Positions 7,742-16,171 of a DNA stretch of 25,352 nucleotides are shown here, in pieces. The notes beneath the pieces were generated by a model that saw nothing but the letters and a program-made list of their open reading frames with translations, was not told where the DNA came from and ran no database searches. This stretch comes from Ignavibacteria bacterium (GTDB lineage Bacteria; Bacteroidota; Ignavibacteria; Tepidaquicellales; OLB5). Both the position numbers and the translations under genes were made by a program. Location: positions 1,166-26,517 of the forward strand of contig JAPUEV010000084.1 in the NCBI GenBank assembly GCA_027492415.1, given 5' to 3'. Numbering within the stretch: position 1 is the first letter of the stretch; each line of letters opens with the position of its first letter.

Positions 7742-10249
7742 AGAATAAAATTCACACTTTCATTTGTGTGCGCATTACTATTTGTTGGTAATGTATTTAC
7801 ACAGGATGTACCTGAGTGGGTATGGAAATCCCCGCAGAGCAAAGTATATCCAACAGGTGAGTATTACAACTTACCGGCAGCAGAAGATCAGGTTAACTAC
7901 GAGAATCCTAATAAGACAACTCGTTACGTTAACACAGGCCAGGAACTTTTAGTTCTTCCGCCAAACGTTAGACCTTTCCCGCACACAGCAACACAGAGCG
8001 AAATAGATGCTACAAATATGACAGGAAACGGCTCTGTTATGTTCGCATCATGGAACTCCTACGGTCCTTCATTCTATGGAACCGGTTTTTGTTTTTCAAA
8101 CAACGGCGGTACAAGCTGGTCAGGTAACTTCCAGATGTACACACCTAACAGCGGTGACCCGGGCGCAATTGTATGGCCTACAGGCAGCACATGGGCAGGC
8201 AGACTTGGACTTTCATGTATCCAGGGATTTGGCCACTCAGATAACAACGGAACATCATGGACATTTGACATGAACTTCCCGGGCGTATCAAGCTTCGATA
8301 AAAACTTATCTGCAGTTGATGACGTTACAGGCAGCCCCTTCTTTGGAAGAGCATATACTGTATGGACAGAATTTGCAGGAGCAAACGTAAACAGGATCGT
8401 CGGTTCATACTCAACAAACGGCGGTGTTACATGGACAACATTAGCACCGGTATCACCGGTACCTGCATCAGGACATCATTGCCAGGGATGCGATATTAAA
8501 GTTGGACCGGGCGGCGTTGTTTATGTTGTTTGGGCTCATTGTACAACCAATGGACAGAACTCAACAGAAGATAACTTAGGTTTTGCAAAATCAACAGATG
8601 GCGGTGTTACATGGACCGTATCAAACAATAACGTAGTAGATATTAACGGTATCAGAGCTGCATCACTCTTTAATGGTATCAGGGCTTCCGGCTTCCCGCG
8701 TTTCGCTATTGATAAAACAGGCGGAGCAAGGAACGGATGGCTTTATGTTGCACTTTCAGAAAAAACTGTTGCCCCGGCTACAGACGTATCTGACGTAACA
8801 ATTTGCGTTTCTTCAAACCAGGGTACAACATGGACACATACAAGAGTTAACCAGGATACACCTGGTAGCGGTAGATATAACTACTGTCCGGCAGTCTGCG
8901 TATCAGCAGATGGCGGCGTGAACGTATCTTATTATGACCAGAGAAATACATCAGGATTTGTAACAGAATTCTGGATGTCACGCTCATTAAACGGCGGTTC
9001 AACATGGACTGACGTTGCAGTAAGCGATCACTCATTCACACCTGCTCCTATTCCAGGACTTGCAGGCGGATACCAGGGTGACTATACAGGTATCACATCA
9101 TCATCAGGATCAGGAAAAGTATTCCCGTTCTGGGCTGATAACTCATCAGGTATTTACCAGGCATGGACAGTTGGTATCACATACGGTCCTCCTCCTGCAA
9201 ACGATGTAGTAGTTGGTCCTTTCTTAAGCTTACCCGGCTTATTTACAGCAGGCAACAACTATGCTATTAAAGGTAAATTAACAAACGGCGGTACAAACGC
9301 ACAGACAAGCTTACCGGTAAGATTCTCGGTAAACGGCGTTATCCAGACAACAAATACAGTTGCAAGCTTACCATCAAATGCAGTTGATTCAACATCATTT
9401 AACTGGGCTCCAACAGCAGGTACATACACACTGAAAATATTCAGCGGTGCTGCAGTTGACGAAAACAGAGGCAATGATACAATTTCAACAACAGTAACAG
9501 TATTACCTGCAGGAACAGTTACATCACAGACAACGTTCTGCCGTAACGGTTTAAATGTTCTTATTCCGGATAACGGTTCAGGAACTGACCAGATAGCAGT
9601 TAATATTGCAAATTCATTTAATGTAACAGATGTTAACGTAAAAATAGATACTGTTATCCATACATGGGATGCAGATCTTACATTCACATTAACAAGAGGC
9701 GCAGCAAGTGTTGGCATCATATCTGCAGTAGGCAGCAGCGGTGACAACTTTATTGGCACTATATTAAATGATTCTGCAGTTACACCAATTGCAAGCGGAA
9801 CAGCTCCTTTCACAGGATCATTCAAACCTTCATCAGTGCTTTCAGCTATCAACGGACAGCCGGTTAACGGTAACTGGGTTCTTCAGATAACTGACGGAGC
9901 TACAGGTGATTCAGGTGTATTAAAAGCATGGTGTATCACTGTTTCTTACCAGACAATATTAGGTATACAGACAATTGAAATACCAAACTATTATTCACTT
10001 GCACAGAACTATCCTAATCCGTTCAACCCAACAACATCTATAAAATATTCAGTTCCCAAAGCAGTTAATGTATCACTGAAGATTTTTGATGTACTTGGCA
10101 AAGAAGTAGCTACACTTGTAAACGAAACGAAACAGCCGGGCTTCTATACAGCTGATTTCAATGCTTCAAATCTTGCAAGCGGAATTTACTTCTACAGAAT
10201 TGATGCAGGTGAATTCTCATCAGTTAAGAAAATGATGTTAGTAAAATAA
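7739..10249 (+). CDS. Secreted Asp-box (sialidase-like) beta-propeller protein with CARDB, P-domain and T9SS sorting domain
   Basis: An 836-residue exported protein. The signal peptide covers residues 1-21 (MRIKFTLSFVCALLFVGNVF). The head (about 25-480) carries Asp-box motifs SxxxGxxW at about residues 120, 224, 285, 358 and 416 (for example STDGGVTWT), which mark a BNR/sialidase-type propeller. I cannot identify the Arg triad of true sialidases, so enzymatic activity is unproven. A CARDB-like domain starts at 484 (PPPANDVVVGPF), a P-domain covers about 600-745, and an 86-residue Por sorting domain (751-836) ends KKMMLVK. From residue 484 onward it is highly similar to the S8 protease at 3373, including at DNA level near the 3' end. 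It is followed directly by a strong terminator. Likely cell-surface or released; possible roles are glycan binding or adhesion. Confidence 0.87.
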   Translation: MRIKFTLSFVCALLFVGNVFTQDVPEWVWKSPQSKVYPTGEYYNLPAAEDQVNYENPNKTTRYVNTGQELLVLPPNVRPFPHTATQSEIDATNMTGNGSVMFASWNSYGPSFYGTGFCFSNNGGTSWSGNFQMYTPNSGDPGAIVWPTGSTWAGRLGLSCIQGFGHSDNNGTSWTFDMNFPGVSSFDKNLSAVDDVTGSPFFGRAYTVWTEFAGANVNRIVGSYSTNGGVTWTTLAPVSPVPASGHHCQGCDIKVGPGGVVYVVWAHCTTNGQNSTEDNLGFAKSTDGGVTWTVSNNNVVDINGIRAASLFNGIRASGFPRFAIDKTGGARNGWLYVALSEKTVAPATDVSDVTICVSSNQGTTWTHTRVNQDTPGSGRYNYCPAVCVSADGGVNVSYYDQRNTSGFVTEFWMSRSLNGGSTWTDVAVSDHSFTPAPIPGLAGGYQGDYTGITSSSGSGKVFPFWADNSSGIYQAWTVGITYGPPPANDVVVGPFLSLPGLFTAGNNYAIKGKLTNGGTNAQTSLPVRFSVNGVIQTTNTVASLPSNAVDSTSFNWAPTAGTYTLKIFSGAAVDENRGNDTISTTVTVLPAGTVTSQTTFCRNGLNVLIPDNGSGTDQIAVNIANSFNVTDVNVKIDTVIHTWDADLTFTLTRGAASVGIISAVGSSGDNFIGTILNDSAVTPIASGTAPFTGSFKPSSVLSAINGQPVNGNWVLQITDGATGDSGVLKAWCITVSYQTILGIQTIEIPNYYSLAQNYPNPFNPTTSIKYSVPKAVNVSLKIFDVLGKEVATLVNETKQPGFYTADFNASNLASGIYFYRIDAGEFSSVKKMMLVK

Positions 10250-10304
10250 CATAGTTAATTTGCAAGCCTTGTTTCTAAGGTTGGCATATAGTTTTATATA
10301 ATTC

Positions 10305-10335
10305 AAAAGGGACTCAGATTGAGTCCCTTTTTTTT
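10305..10335 (+). terminator. Rho-independent terminator after the Asp-box propeller gene
   Basis: AAAAGGGACTCA (10305-10316) and TGAGTCCCTTTT (10320-10331) form a perfect 12-bp stem with a 3-base loop. A tract of eight T (10328-10335) follows. It lies 56 bases after the stop codon. Confidence 0.92.
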
Positions 10336-10414
10336 ATGTGTCAATCCCCTGATTGCAGAATGACAAAATTTTGGATAATGAAATATTTTATTGACGAAAT
10401 CATAAGGTATATAT

Positions 10415-10459
10415 GGATTCCCGCCTGGGCCGTGCCTCGGGCAGGCTTGCGGGAATGAC
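10415..10459. repeat. REP-like GC-rich palindromic element
   Basis: The element begins GGATTCCCGCC and ends GCGGGAATGAC, so GATTCCCGC pairs with GCGGGAAT at the ends. Inside, GCCTG pairs with CAGGC. Elements beginning GGATTCCCGCC and ending GGGAATGAC are widespread intergenic palindromes in bacteria. This one carries an extra GC-rich insert in its head. Confidence 0.6.
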
Positions 10460-10467
10460 AAGTATAA

Positions 10468-10543
10468 AAGAATGTCTGTGCTGCAGATAATGGTTTAGCT
10501 TATTTCACAGACAAGAATGTCTGTGCTACTGATAATGGTTTAG
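10468..10543. repeat. 31-base direct repeat, two copies, with internal hairpin
   Basis: Copies at 10468-10498 and 10513-10543 start AAGAATGTCTGTGCT and end GATAATGGTTTAG; they differ at 2 of 31 positions. Across the junction, CACAGACA (10506-10513) and TGTCTGTG (10518-10525) form a perfect 8-bp stem with a 4-base loop. Probably part of a dispersed REP or MITE-like family. Confidence 0.7.
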
Positions 10544-10547
10544 TATA

Positions 10548-10575
10548 ATTACTCATTACTCATTGCTCATTAACT
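10548..10575. repeat. Heptad tandem repeat overlapping the ispD stop codon
   Basis: Four 7-base units: ATTACTC, ATTACTC, ATTGCTC, ATTAACT. The ispD stop (10556-10558) and its last codons lie inside the array, so the C-terminal residues MSNE are repeat-encoded. Confidence 0.65.
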
Positions 10576-11260
10576 TTTTCAGGGTTTTCAGGTCAGCTTC
10601 ATTTGTAATTTTAATATTGTTCTCAAAGCCTTCAACTATCCTTACTTTACAGCCGGCATACTCAACCAGCGAAGCTTCATCGGTAAAATCAGTTCTTTTG
10701 CCGGCAAGTATATATGCGCTGCTTAAGATATTATAGCGGAAAGCCTGAGGAGTTTGTATAAGCCAGAGATCATCCCTGGGAATAGTTTCTGTAATGATAC
10801 TGTTCTTAACCCGCTTTACGGTTTCTGATACTTTTATACCGGGTATTACCTCACCATATTTAAATGAGAGCTCCGTAAATTCTTTAAGCCCTTTAGGTGT
10901 AATATTTGGGCGGGCCGCATCATGTATAAATACAATATCATCATCACTGCAATTAAGCTCATAGAACGCATTGCGGACAGACTCAAACCTTGTAGCGCCT
11001 CCTTCTACAAGCGCTTTAAGCTTGGTTATCTTATTTTTTTCAGCCATTGTATGCAGCTGGTTAAAGTATTTATTTTCAGCTGAAATAAAAATGCTTTTAA
11101 CCGGGGAGAGCTTCTGGAATTTTAGAAGTGAGTGGAGTATAACAGGCATGCCAAGCAGGTTAAGGTATTGTTTGGGTTTGGCTGAGCTTTTTTTGCTTTT
11201 ATTAAAGCGGCTGCCCGTGCCTGCTGCGGTAATTATTACGTGAATGTTTCGGGATATCAT
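10556..11260 (-). CDS. ispD: 2-C-methyl-D-erythritol 4-phosphate cytidylyltransferase (MEP pathway)
   Basis: Joins CTP and 2-C-methyl-D-erythritol 4-phosphate to make CDP-ME, the third step of the MEP isoprenoid route; cytosolic. The 234-residue length is normal. The CTP-binding loop AAGTGSR is at residues 12-18 and is followed by KPKQY (29-33, Lys30 candidate). HDAARP (113-118) holds the metal and substrate Asp114, IPRDDLW is near 160, and GFENNIKIT (211-219) has Lys217, matching known IspD active-site positions. It lies downstream of queA across 73 bases that contain a hairpin, so it may be read through from the eno promoter or have its own. The end of the gene runs into a heptad repeat. 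IspF, often adjacent or fused, is not here; ispG lies 11 kb away. Confidence 0.96.
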   Translation of the reverse strand: MISRNIHVIITAAGTGSRFNKSKKSSAKPKQYLNLLGMPVILHSLLKFQKLSPVKSIFISAENKYFNQLHTMAEKNKITKLKALVEGGATRFESVRNAFYELNCSDDDIVFIHDAARPNITPKGLKEFTELSFKYGEVIPGIKVSETVKRVKNSIITETIPRDDLWLIQTPQAFRYNILSSAYILAGKRTDFTDEASLVEYAGCKVRIVEGFENNIKITNEADLKTLKKLMSNE

Positions 11261-11269
11261 TGGTAAAAT

Positions 11270-11304
11270 TAAAATACCCCGGAAAGAATTAACTAACCGG
11301 GGTA
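11270..11304 (-). terminator. Hairpin between queA and ispD, possible terminator
   Basis: TACCCCGG (11275-11282) and CCGGGGTA (11297-11304) form a perfect 8-bp GC-rich stem with a 14-base loop. On the minus strand it is followed by TTTTAATTTT. This could terminate or attenuate transcription leaving queA before it reaches ispD. Confidence 0.5.
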
Positions 11305-11333
11305 ATATTTATTAAGAATCCATTTTTATTTGA

Positions 11334-12368
11334 TTATATATAGAACATTGAGTCGCCATAGCTGTAAAAGCGGTATTTATCCTTAACAGCTTTTTTGTAT
11401 GCTTTCATTACAATATCTTTATCAGAAAATGCGCATACCATCATTACCATGGTTGACTGCGGGTTATGGAAGTTTGTTACAAATTTATCCACAACCTTTA
11501 ATGTTTGAGGCGGGTAAATGAACTTATCTGTCCACCCCTTGCCTGAACGTATGAACCTGCCGGCAGTAGTATTGGCTTCAAGCACTCTAGCCACAGATGT
11601 ACCGACAGCTATAATTTTCTTTTTGCTTTCAATTGCTTTATTAACCTCTTCGGCTGTATAATCAGGAATTTCAAAGAACTCAGAATCCATTCTGTGTTTT
11701 GTAAGATCTTCCACTTCGACGTGGCGGAATTTACCAAGCCCAACGTGAAGTGTAACAGGAAGCAGGTTGATGCCTTTTTTCTCTATTTTTCTGAGCAATT
11801 CCTTGGAGAAATGAAGTCCGGCAGACGGCGCAGCAACAGAGCCGATATTTTCAGCAAAGACTGACTGGTAATTTTCCCTGTCAGAATCAGTGGGTTCGCG
11901 CTTAATATATTCAGGAAGCGGTGTCTTGCCGAGCTTATCAATATACTTCTGGAAATCACCGCGGTAATTGAACCTTACGATCCTGCCGCGTGAAGTGGTG
12001 TTATCAATTACTTCACAGTACAGATTCTTTGTAATGAAGATACGGTTACCTATTCTTACTTTTCTTGCAGGGTCAACAAGAACGTCCCAGATATTTTCTT
12101 CCTGGCTAAGCTGCCTTAAGAGGAATACTTCTATCTTTGCGTTGGTTTTTTCTTTGGTGCCAAAAAGCTTTGCTGCAAACACTTTTGAATCATTTAAGAC
12201 GAGGCAGTCGCCTTCATCCATATAATCTATTATATCTTTGAACTTTTTATTTTCAAGCTCCTTGGTTTTCCTGTTTATAACCATCATTTTTGACTCATCC
12301 CTGGGGAGCTTTGGGTGCTGCGCTACTAAGGTTTTTGGTATAGAAAATTTAAAATCGGTGGATTTCAT
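11334..12368 (-). CDS. queA: S-adenosylmethionine:tRNA ribosyltransferase-isomerase (queuosine synthesis)
   Basis: Transfers and rearranges the ribosyl group of SAM onto 7-aminomethyl-7-deazaguanine in tRNA to give epoxyqueuosine, a late step of queuosine synthesis; cytosolic. The 344 residues match the usual length. Family motifs in order: LVAQHPKLPRDESKMMV (14-30), NDSKVFAAKL (59-68), GSVAAPSAGLHFS (176-188), LHVGLGKFRHVE (207-218), TNFHNPQSTM (near 318) and YRFYSYGDSM (332-341). The start ATG at 12368 lies 26 bases after the eno stop, which suggests cotranscription with eno. No other queuosine gene is present in the window. Confidence 0.96.
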   Translation of the reverse strand: MKSTDFKFSIPKTLVAQHPKLPRDESKMMVINRKTKELENKKFKDIIDYMDEGDCLVLNDSKVFAAKLFGTKEKTNAKIEVFLLRQLSQEENIWDVLVDPARKVRIGNRIFITKNLYCEVIDNTTSRGRIVRFNYRGDFQKYIDKLGKTPLPEYIKREPTDSDRENYQSVFAENIGSVAAPSAGLHFSKELLRKIEKKGINLLPVTLHVGLGKFRHVEVEDLTKHRMDSEFFEIPDYTAEEVNKAIESKKKIIAVGTSVARVLEANTTAGRFIRSGKGWTDKFIYPPQTLKVVDKFVTNFHNPQSTMVMMVCAFSDKDIVMKAYKKAVKDKYRFYSYGDSMFYI

Positions 12369-12394
12369 TTATGCTTTCTGGTTTATTCCTTTTA

Positions 12395-13693
<1,299 letters not shown>

Positions 13694-13700
13694 TTAAGTA

Positions 13701-13731
13701 CAAATATAACACATAATTGAAGGCAGAACAA
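13701..13731 (-). promoter_or_regulatory. Bacteroidota-type promoter for eno-queA
   Basis: On the minus strand, TTG (13729-13731), a 20-base spacer and TATATTTG (13701-13708) match the -33/-7 consensus TTG...TANNTTTG completely. The -7 box ends 19 bases before the enolase ATG, so transcription would begin about 10-15 bases before it. Confidence 0.7.
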
Positions 13732-13843
13732 TTCCGTTTTTATTGCCTTTTGTTGGGATATTACTGTATTAACAGCATGTTAAGAGAATTGAGTTATAAA
13801 GTTTGTAAAAAATACAAATTAATTGGTTAAAAAATTAACACAA

Positions 13844-15001
13844 TTACCTGTTGTTTTCTTCCCATATTTTCCGGTAATTTTCCAGGTCTTTTTGCCAAAC
13901 TTCAACACCTCCGGCGGTGAATTCCGGCGAGATCTTTTTTGTCTGCTTTTGGTAGTACTCCGCTATAATATTATTACCTGAAATATAATACGCTTCGCCA
14001 TAGGTATCCCATGCATTTGGGTCAGAGGGATTTAACAGTGTTTGTATTCTTGCAAATGATAATGCTTTGTTAAGCTCTTTTGAGCGGAATAATGAGTATA
14101 CTATTGAGTTAATGATAGATGGCGGTATATTTTTTACAATAAGGCTTTGCAAAAATTCATCCGGCTTTTCGTCGAGTGTTTTCTGGTCGGTTTTCATAAG
14201 CTCTTTCATAATATCAGAGCTTTTGATTCCGTTTGTCATTACTGATTCCAGGGCTGTAACAGGCTGCATATCATTTGATTCATTTTTCTCAACCGATAGC
14301 CTTATCAGATACTCAGGTTTAATATTCTTTGCGCTTAAAAACCTGTAGAGATCCTCTTCCCTGCCTGTTAATATCTCTTTGCCGTCAACGGGCTTACCTT
14401 CCCACTTGTTATACATACAGGCACAATGCATCATGTTCTGCTGCGGCAGGTAGAAGAAAAGGTAATCATCAGTTGGTACGTTTGGATATTCTTTCTTTGT
14501 GAACCTGTAAGCAATAATCTTATTTTTTGTATCACTTATCCCGAGCGAATCATTTACGAAAATAAAATTGTTTTTATAGCCTGCTATACTTAAAGTATCA
14601 ATAAATTTTTGGATAACGTTAAAATTTGACTCAGTTGATATTACCTTAACACCGCTATTGAGAAATGGATTTATGGTTGATACACTGTGAGGGTGCCAGT
14701 GACTGTGTAAAAAATATTTTAACGGTTTACCCGGAAAATGGTTTTTAAGGGTTTTAAGTATCTTCTCTCCCCCGGCGCTGTGATCTTTAAGCTCAGTTGC
14801 ATTTCCGCCTTCATCTTTAACGGGAGCCTCGATAAGTACAATAAAATCTTCAAACTCTACAATTGTACTTTTAGAATTTGATGAATCGTAATACATGAAA
14901 TATATACCATTGCCGGCATCAGTTATCCTGTTAAGATCACCTGATTGTGAAAATAAAACATACGGTAAAATAACCAGGATCAGCAGTAAATACTTTTTCA
15001 T
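13844..15001 (-). CDS. Exported metallo-beta-lactamase-fold protein with altered metal motif
   Basis: 385 residues with an N-terminal signal peptide (1-18, ending LFSQS), so periplasmic or exported. The fold assignment rests on the segment around residues 40-130 (VEFEDFIVLIEAP, LKYFLHSHWHPHS, GVKVIST), which follows the usual MBL course. The canonical HxHxDH motif reads HWHPH here (His101, His103, His105), so the zinc-ligand Asp is missing. The later glycine-aspartate site is replaced by MHCACM (191-196). The C-terminal part (about 290-375) looks helical and TPR-like (ALSFARIQTLLNPSDPNAWDTYGEAYY). It is the last gene of a three-gene operon and starts 4 bases after the Nudix stop. It may use an unusual metal site or be a non-catalytic relative. 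The superfamily call is likely; function unknown. Confidence 0.65.
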   Translation of the reverse strand: MKKYLLLILVILPYVLFSQSGDLNRITDAGNGIYFMYYDSSNSKSTIVEFEDFIVLIEAPVKDEGGNATELKDHSAGGEKILKTLKNHFPGKPLKYFLHSHWHPHSVSTINPFLNSGVKVISTESNFNVIQKFIDTLSIAGYKNNFIFVNDSLGISDTKNKIIAYRFTKKEYPNVPTDDYLFFYLPQQNMMHCACMYNKWEGKPVDGKEILTGREEDLYRFLSAKNIKPEYLIRLSVEKNESNDMQPVTALESVMTNGIKSSDIMKELMKTDQKTLDEKPDEFLQSLIVKNIPPSIINSIVYSLFRSKELNKALSFARIQTLLNPSDPNAWDTYGEAYYISGNNIIAEYYQKQTKKISPEFTAGGVEVWQKDLENYRKIWEENNR

Positions 15002-15005
15002 ATTG

Positions 15006-15446
15006 TTATAAAGTTAATAATTCAGCAGCACCTTCAGGGTATAGCCTGTACTTGCCTCGGGTGCAATCCTTAACCGGCAGCCAGCAGGCTTTTGACCTGA
15101 TTGAGCCTTCGGTCACATTTATTTCAGGCAAATTATATACTTCGGGGTTAATGAATTCAGCATCATAGACTAAAACTATTTCATGTCCCTGTTTGCCTTC
15201 GTAGGTAAATAAATTTTCGATGGTACCAAGATACTTAAGGTTTTTAATTTCCTGCCCGGTCTCTTCCATTATTTCCCGTTTTACCGCATCGGAGCTGTGT
15301 TCGCCGAACTCGATCATACCGCCTAAGGGGCGGTAGAACTCCTGGTCTTTTACGGTATCACGCGCTTTATCTGCAAGTATCATACCGTTATGGCTGAAGA
15401 GGCAGATAACTATTGGACGCGTGAATTCATGCCATTTTAATTTCAT
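15006..15446 (-). CDS. Nudix hydrolase
   Basis: 146 residues; hydrolyses nucleoside diphosphates linked to another moiety, cytosolic, substrate unknown. The Nudix box is complete: Gly43, Glu49, then seven residues and REIMEETG (57-64), with the GGMIEFGE entry typical of the family. The position after the final Gly is Gln instead of a hydrophobic residue. Its ATG overlaps the stop of the upstream methyltransferase in an ATGA arrangement, and its stop lies 4 bases from the next start, so translational coupling across the operon is likely. Nothing in the sequence separates an ADP-ribose, dinucleotide or other preference. Confidence 0.9.
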   Translation of the reverse strand: MKLKWHEFTRPIVICLFSHNGMILADKARDTVKDQEFYRPLGGMIEFGEHSSDAVKREIMEETGQEIKNLKYLGTIENLFTYEGKQGHEIVLVYDAEFINPEVYNLPEINVTEGSIRSKACWLPVKDCTRGKYRLYPEGAAELLTL

Positions 15447-16084
15447 TTTACCAGACTTATGGTTATGCCGTCATCAATTGGTACAAGCAGAGACTCAACC
15501 CTGCTATCACCTGCAACAAGCTTATTATATGCGATAATTCCTTTAGCGCCCGGACCTGGATTAGGCTCAATAACCTCGCCTCTTCGCAGTGTGTTATCGG
15601 TTATTATCATGCCGCCTTTTCTTACCATATTAATTACTTTGCCAAAATAATTAACACAATTTTCTTTATCTGCATCAATGAAAACCATATCATAAGTGCT
15701 GCCCTCAAGCTTATCCAGTGAATCAAGAGCGCTGCCAAGAATGAGCTCAATTTTGCCATCAAGCCCGGCTTTTTTATAATTGCTTAACGCTTCATCGGCA
15801 TGTGCTTTGGTAAGCTCTAAAGTTGTGACTTTGCCGTCCTCAGGCAGTGCTCTTGCCATCCATATAGAGCTGTAGCCTGTTAATGTCCCGATCTCCAGCA
15901 CATTTTTAGCGGCTATCATTTTAATGAACATGCCAAGCAGCTTGCCTGTTTCAGGTGATACCTGGATTAACGGGATTTTTTTAGCTTCAGTATCAATTAT
16001 AATTTGTTTTAAAAGATCATCTTCCTGTATAAATGTATCAGTGATATATTTATACAGCTCTTCGGTTAATGGTACACCTTTCAT
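15443..16084 (-). CDS. Class I SAM-dependent O-methyltransferase (caffeoyl-CoA/catechol type)
   Basis: 213 residues, the normal size of the small metal-dependent O-methyltransferase family (Methyltransf_3). The SAM-binding motif VLEIGTLTGYS is at 62-72, and the acidic end of strand 2 is near TLEL (88-91). Metal and catalytic positions are Asp137 (FIDADK) and Asp163-Asn164 (ITDNTL). It transfers a methyl group to a hydroxyl of a small substrate that cannot be named from sequence. It is the first gene of the operon with the Nudix and MBL-like genes, overlapping the former by four bases. The 87 bases upstream are filled by heptad repeats, and no TANNTTTG promoter is visible there. Confidence 0.9.
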   Translation of the reverse strand: MKGVPLTEELYKYITDTFIQEDDLLKQIIIDTEAKKIPLIQVSPETGKLLGMFIKMIAAKNVLEIGTLTGYSSIWMARALPEDGKVTTLELTKAHADEALSNYKKAGLDGKIELILGSALDSLDKLEGSTYDMVFIDADKENCVNYFGKVINMVRKGGMIITDNTLRRGEVIEPNPGPGAKGIIAYNKLVAGDSRVESLLVPIDDGITISLVK

Positions 16085-16088
16085 AGTT

Positions 16089-16168
16089 GATTGCGGATTT
16101 GAGATTTACAATTTCGGATTAAATAAAATTATCTGCTTTAATTTTTGAAATTTGACATTTGGCATTAT
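16089..16168. repeat. Heptad-phased low-complexity repeat upstream of the O-methyltransferase
   Basis: Two runs of 7-base units. The first (16089-16123) is GATTGCG, GATTTGA, GATTTAC, AATTTCG, GATTAAA. The second (16141-16168) is ATTTTTG, AAATTTG, ACATTTG, GCATTAT. The same 7-base phase is seen at 10548-10575 with a different unit. Together they fill almost the whole gap between two genes. Confidence 0.55.
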
Positions 16169-16171
16169 ACT

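Larger units (their letters stand above)
10336..10555. repeat. Stacked intergenic repeats between the propeller gene and ispD
   Basis: The 220 bases between the terminator and the ispD stop hold no gene. They hold a GC-rich palindrome (10415-10459), a 31-base direct repeat in two copies (10468-10498 and 10513-10543), a hairpin between and overlapping them (10506-10525), and the start of a heptad repeat (10548). The GC-rich block stands out against the AT-rich surroundings. Confidence 0.7.

Noticed and set aside
9259..9852. 197-codon open frame on the minus strand inside the Asp-box propeller gene, with similar frames opposite the S8 protease tail (5112-5732).
   Set aside because: The frames resemble each other only because the sense-strand domains are homologous. 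They lack ribosome-binding sites, signal patterns and known motifs.
10468..10543. Two direct repeats considered as a minimal CRISPR array.
   Set aside because: Only two copies, a 14-base gap that is part of a hairpin, and no cas genes nearby.
13802..13818. TTTGTA / TACAAA inverted repeat after the MBL-like gene as a terminator.
   Set aside because: Only six weak A/T-rich pairs and no clear T tract beyond the loop.
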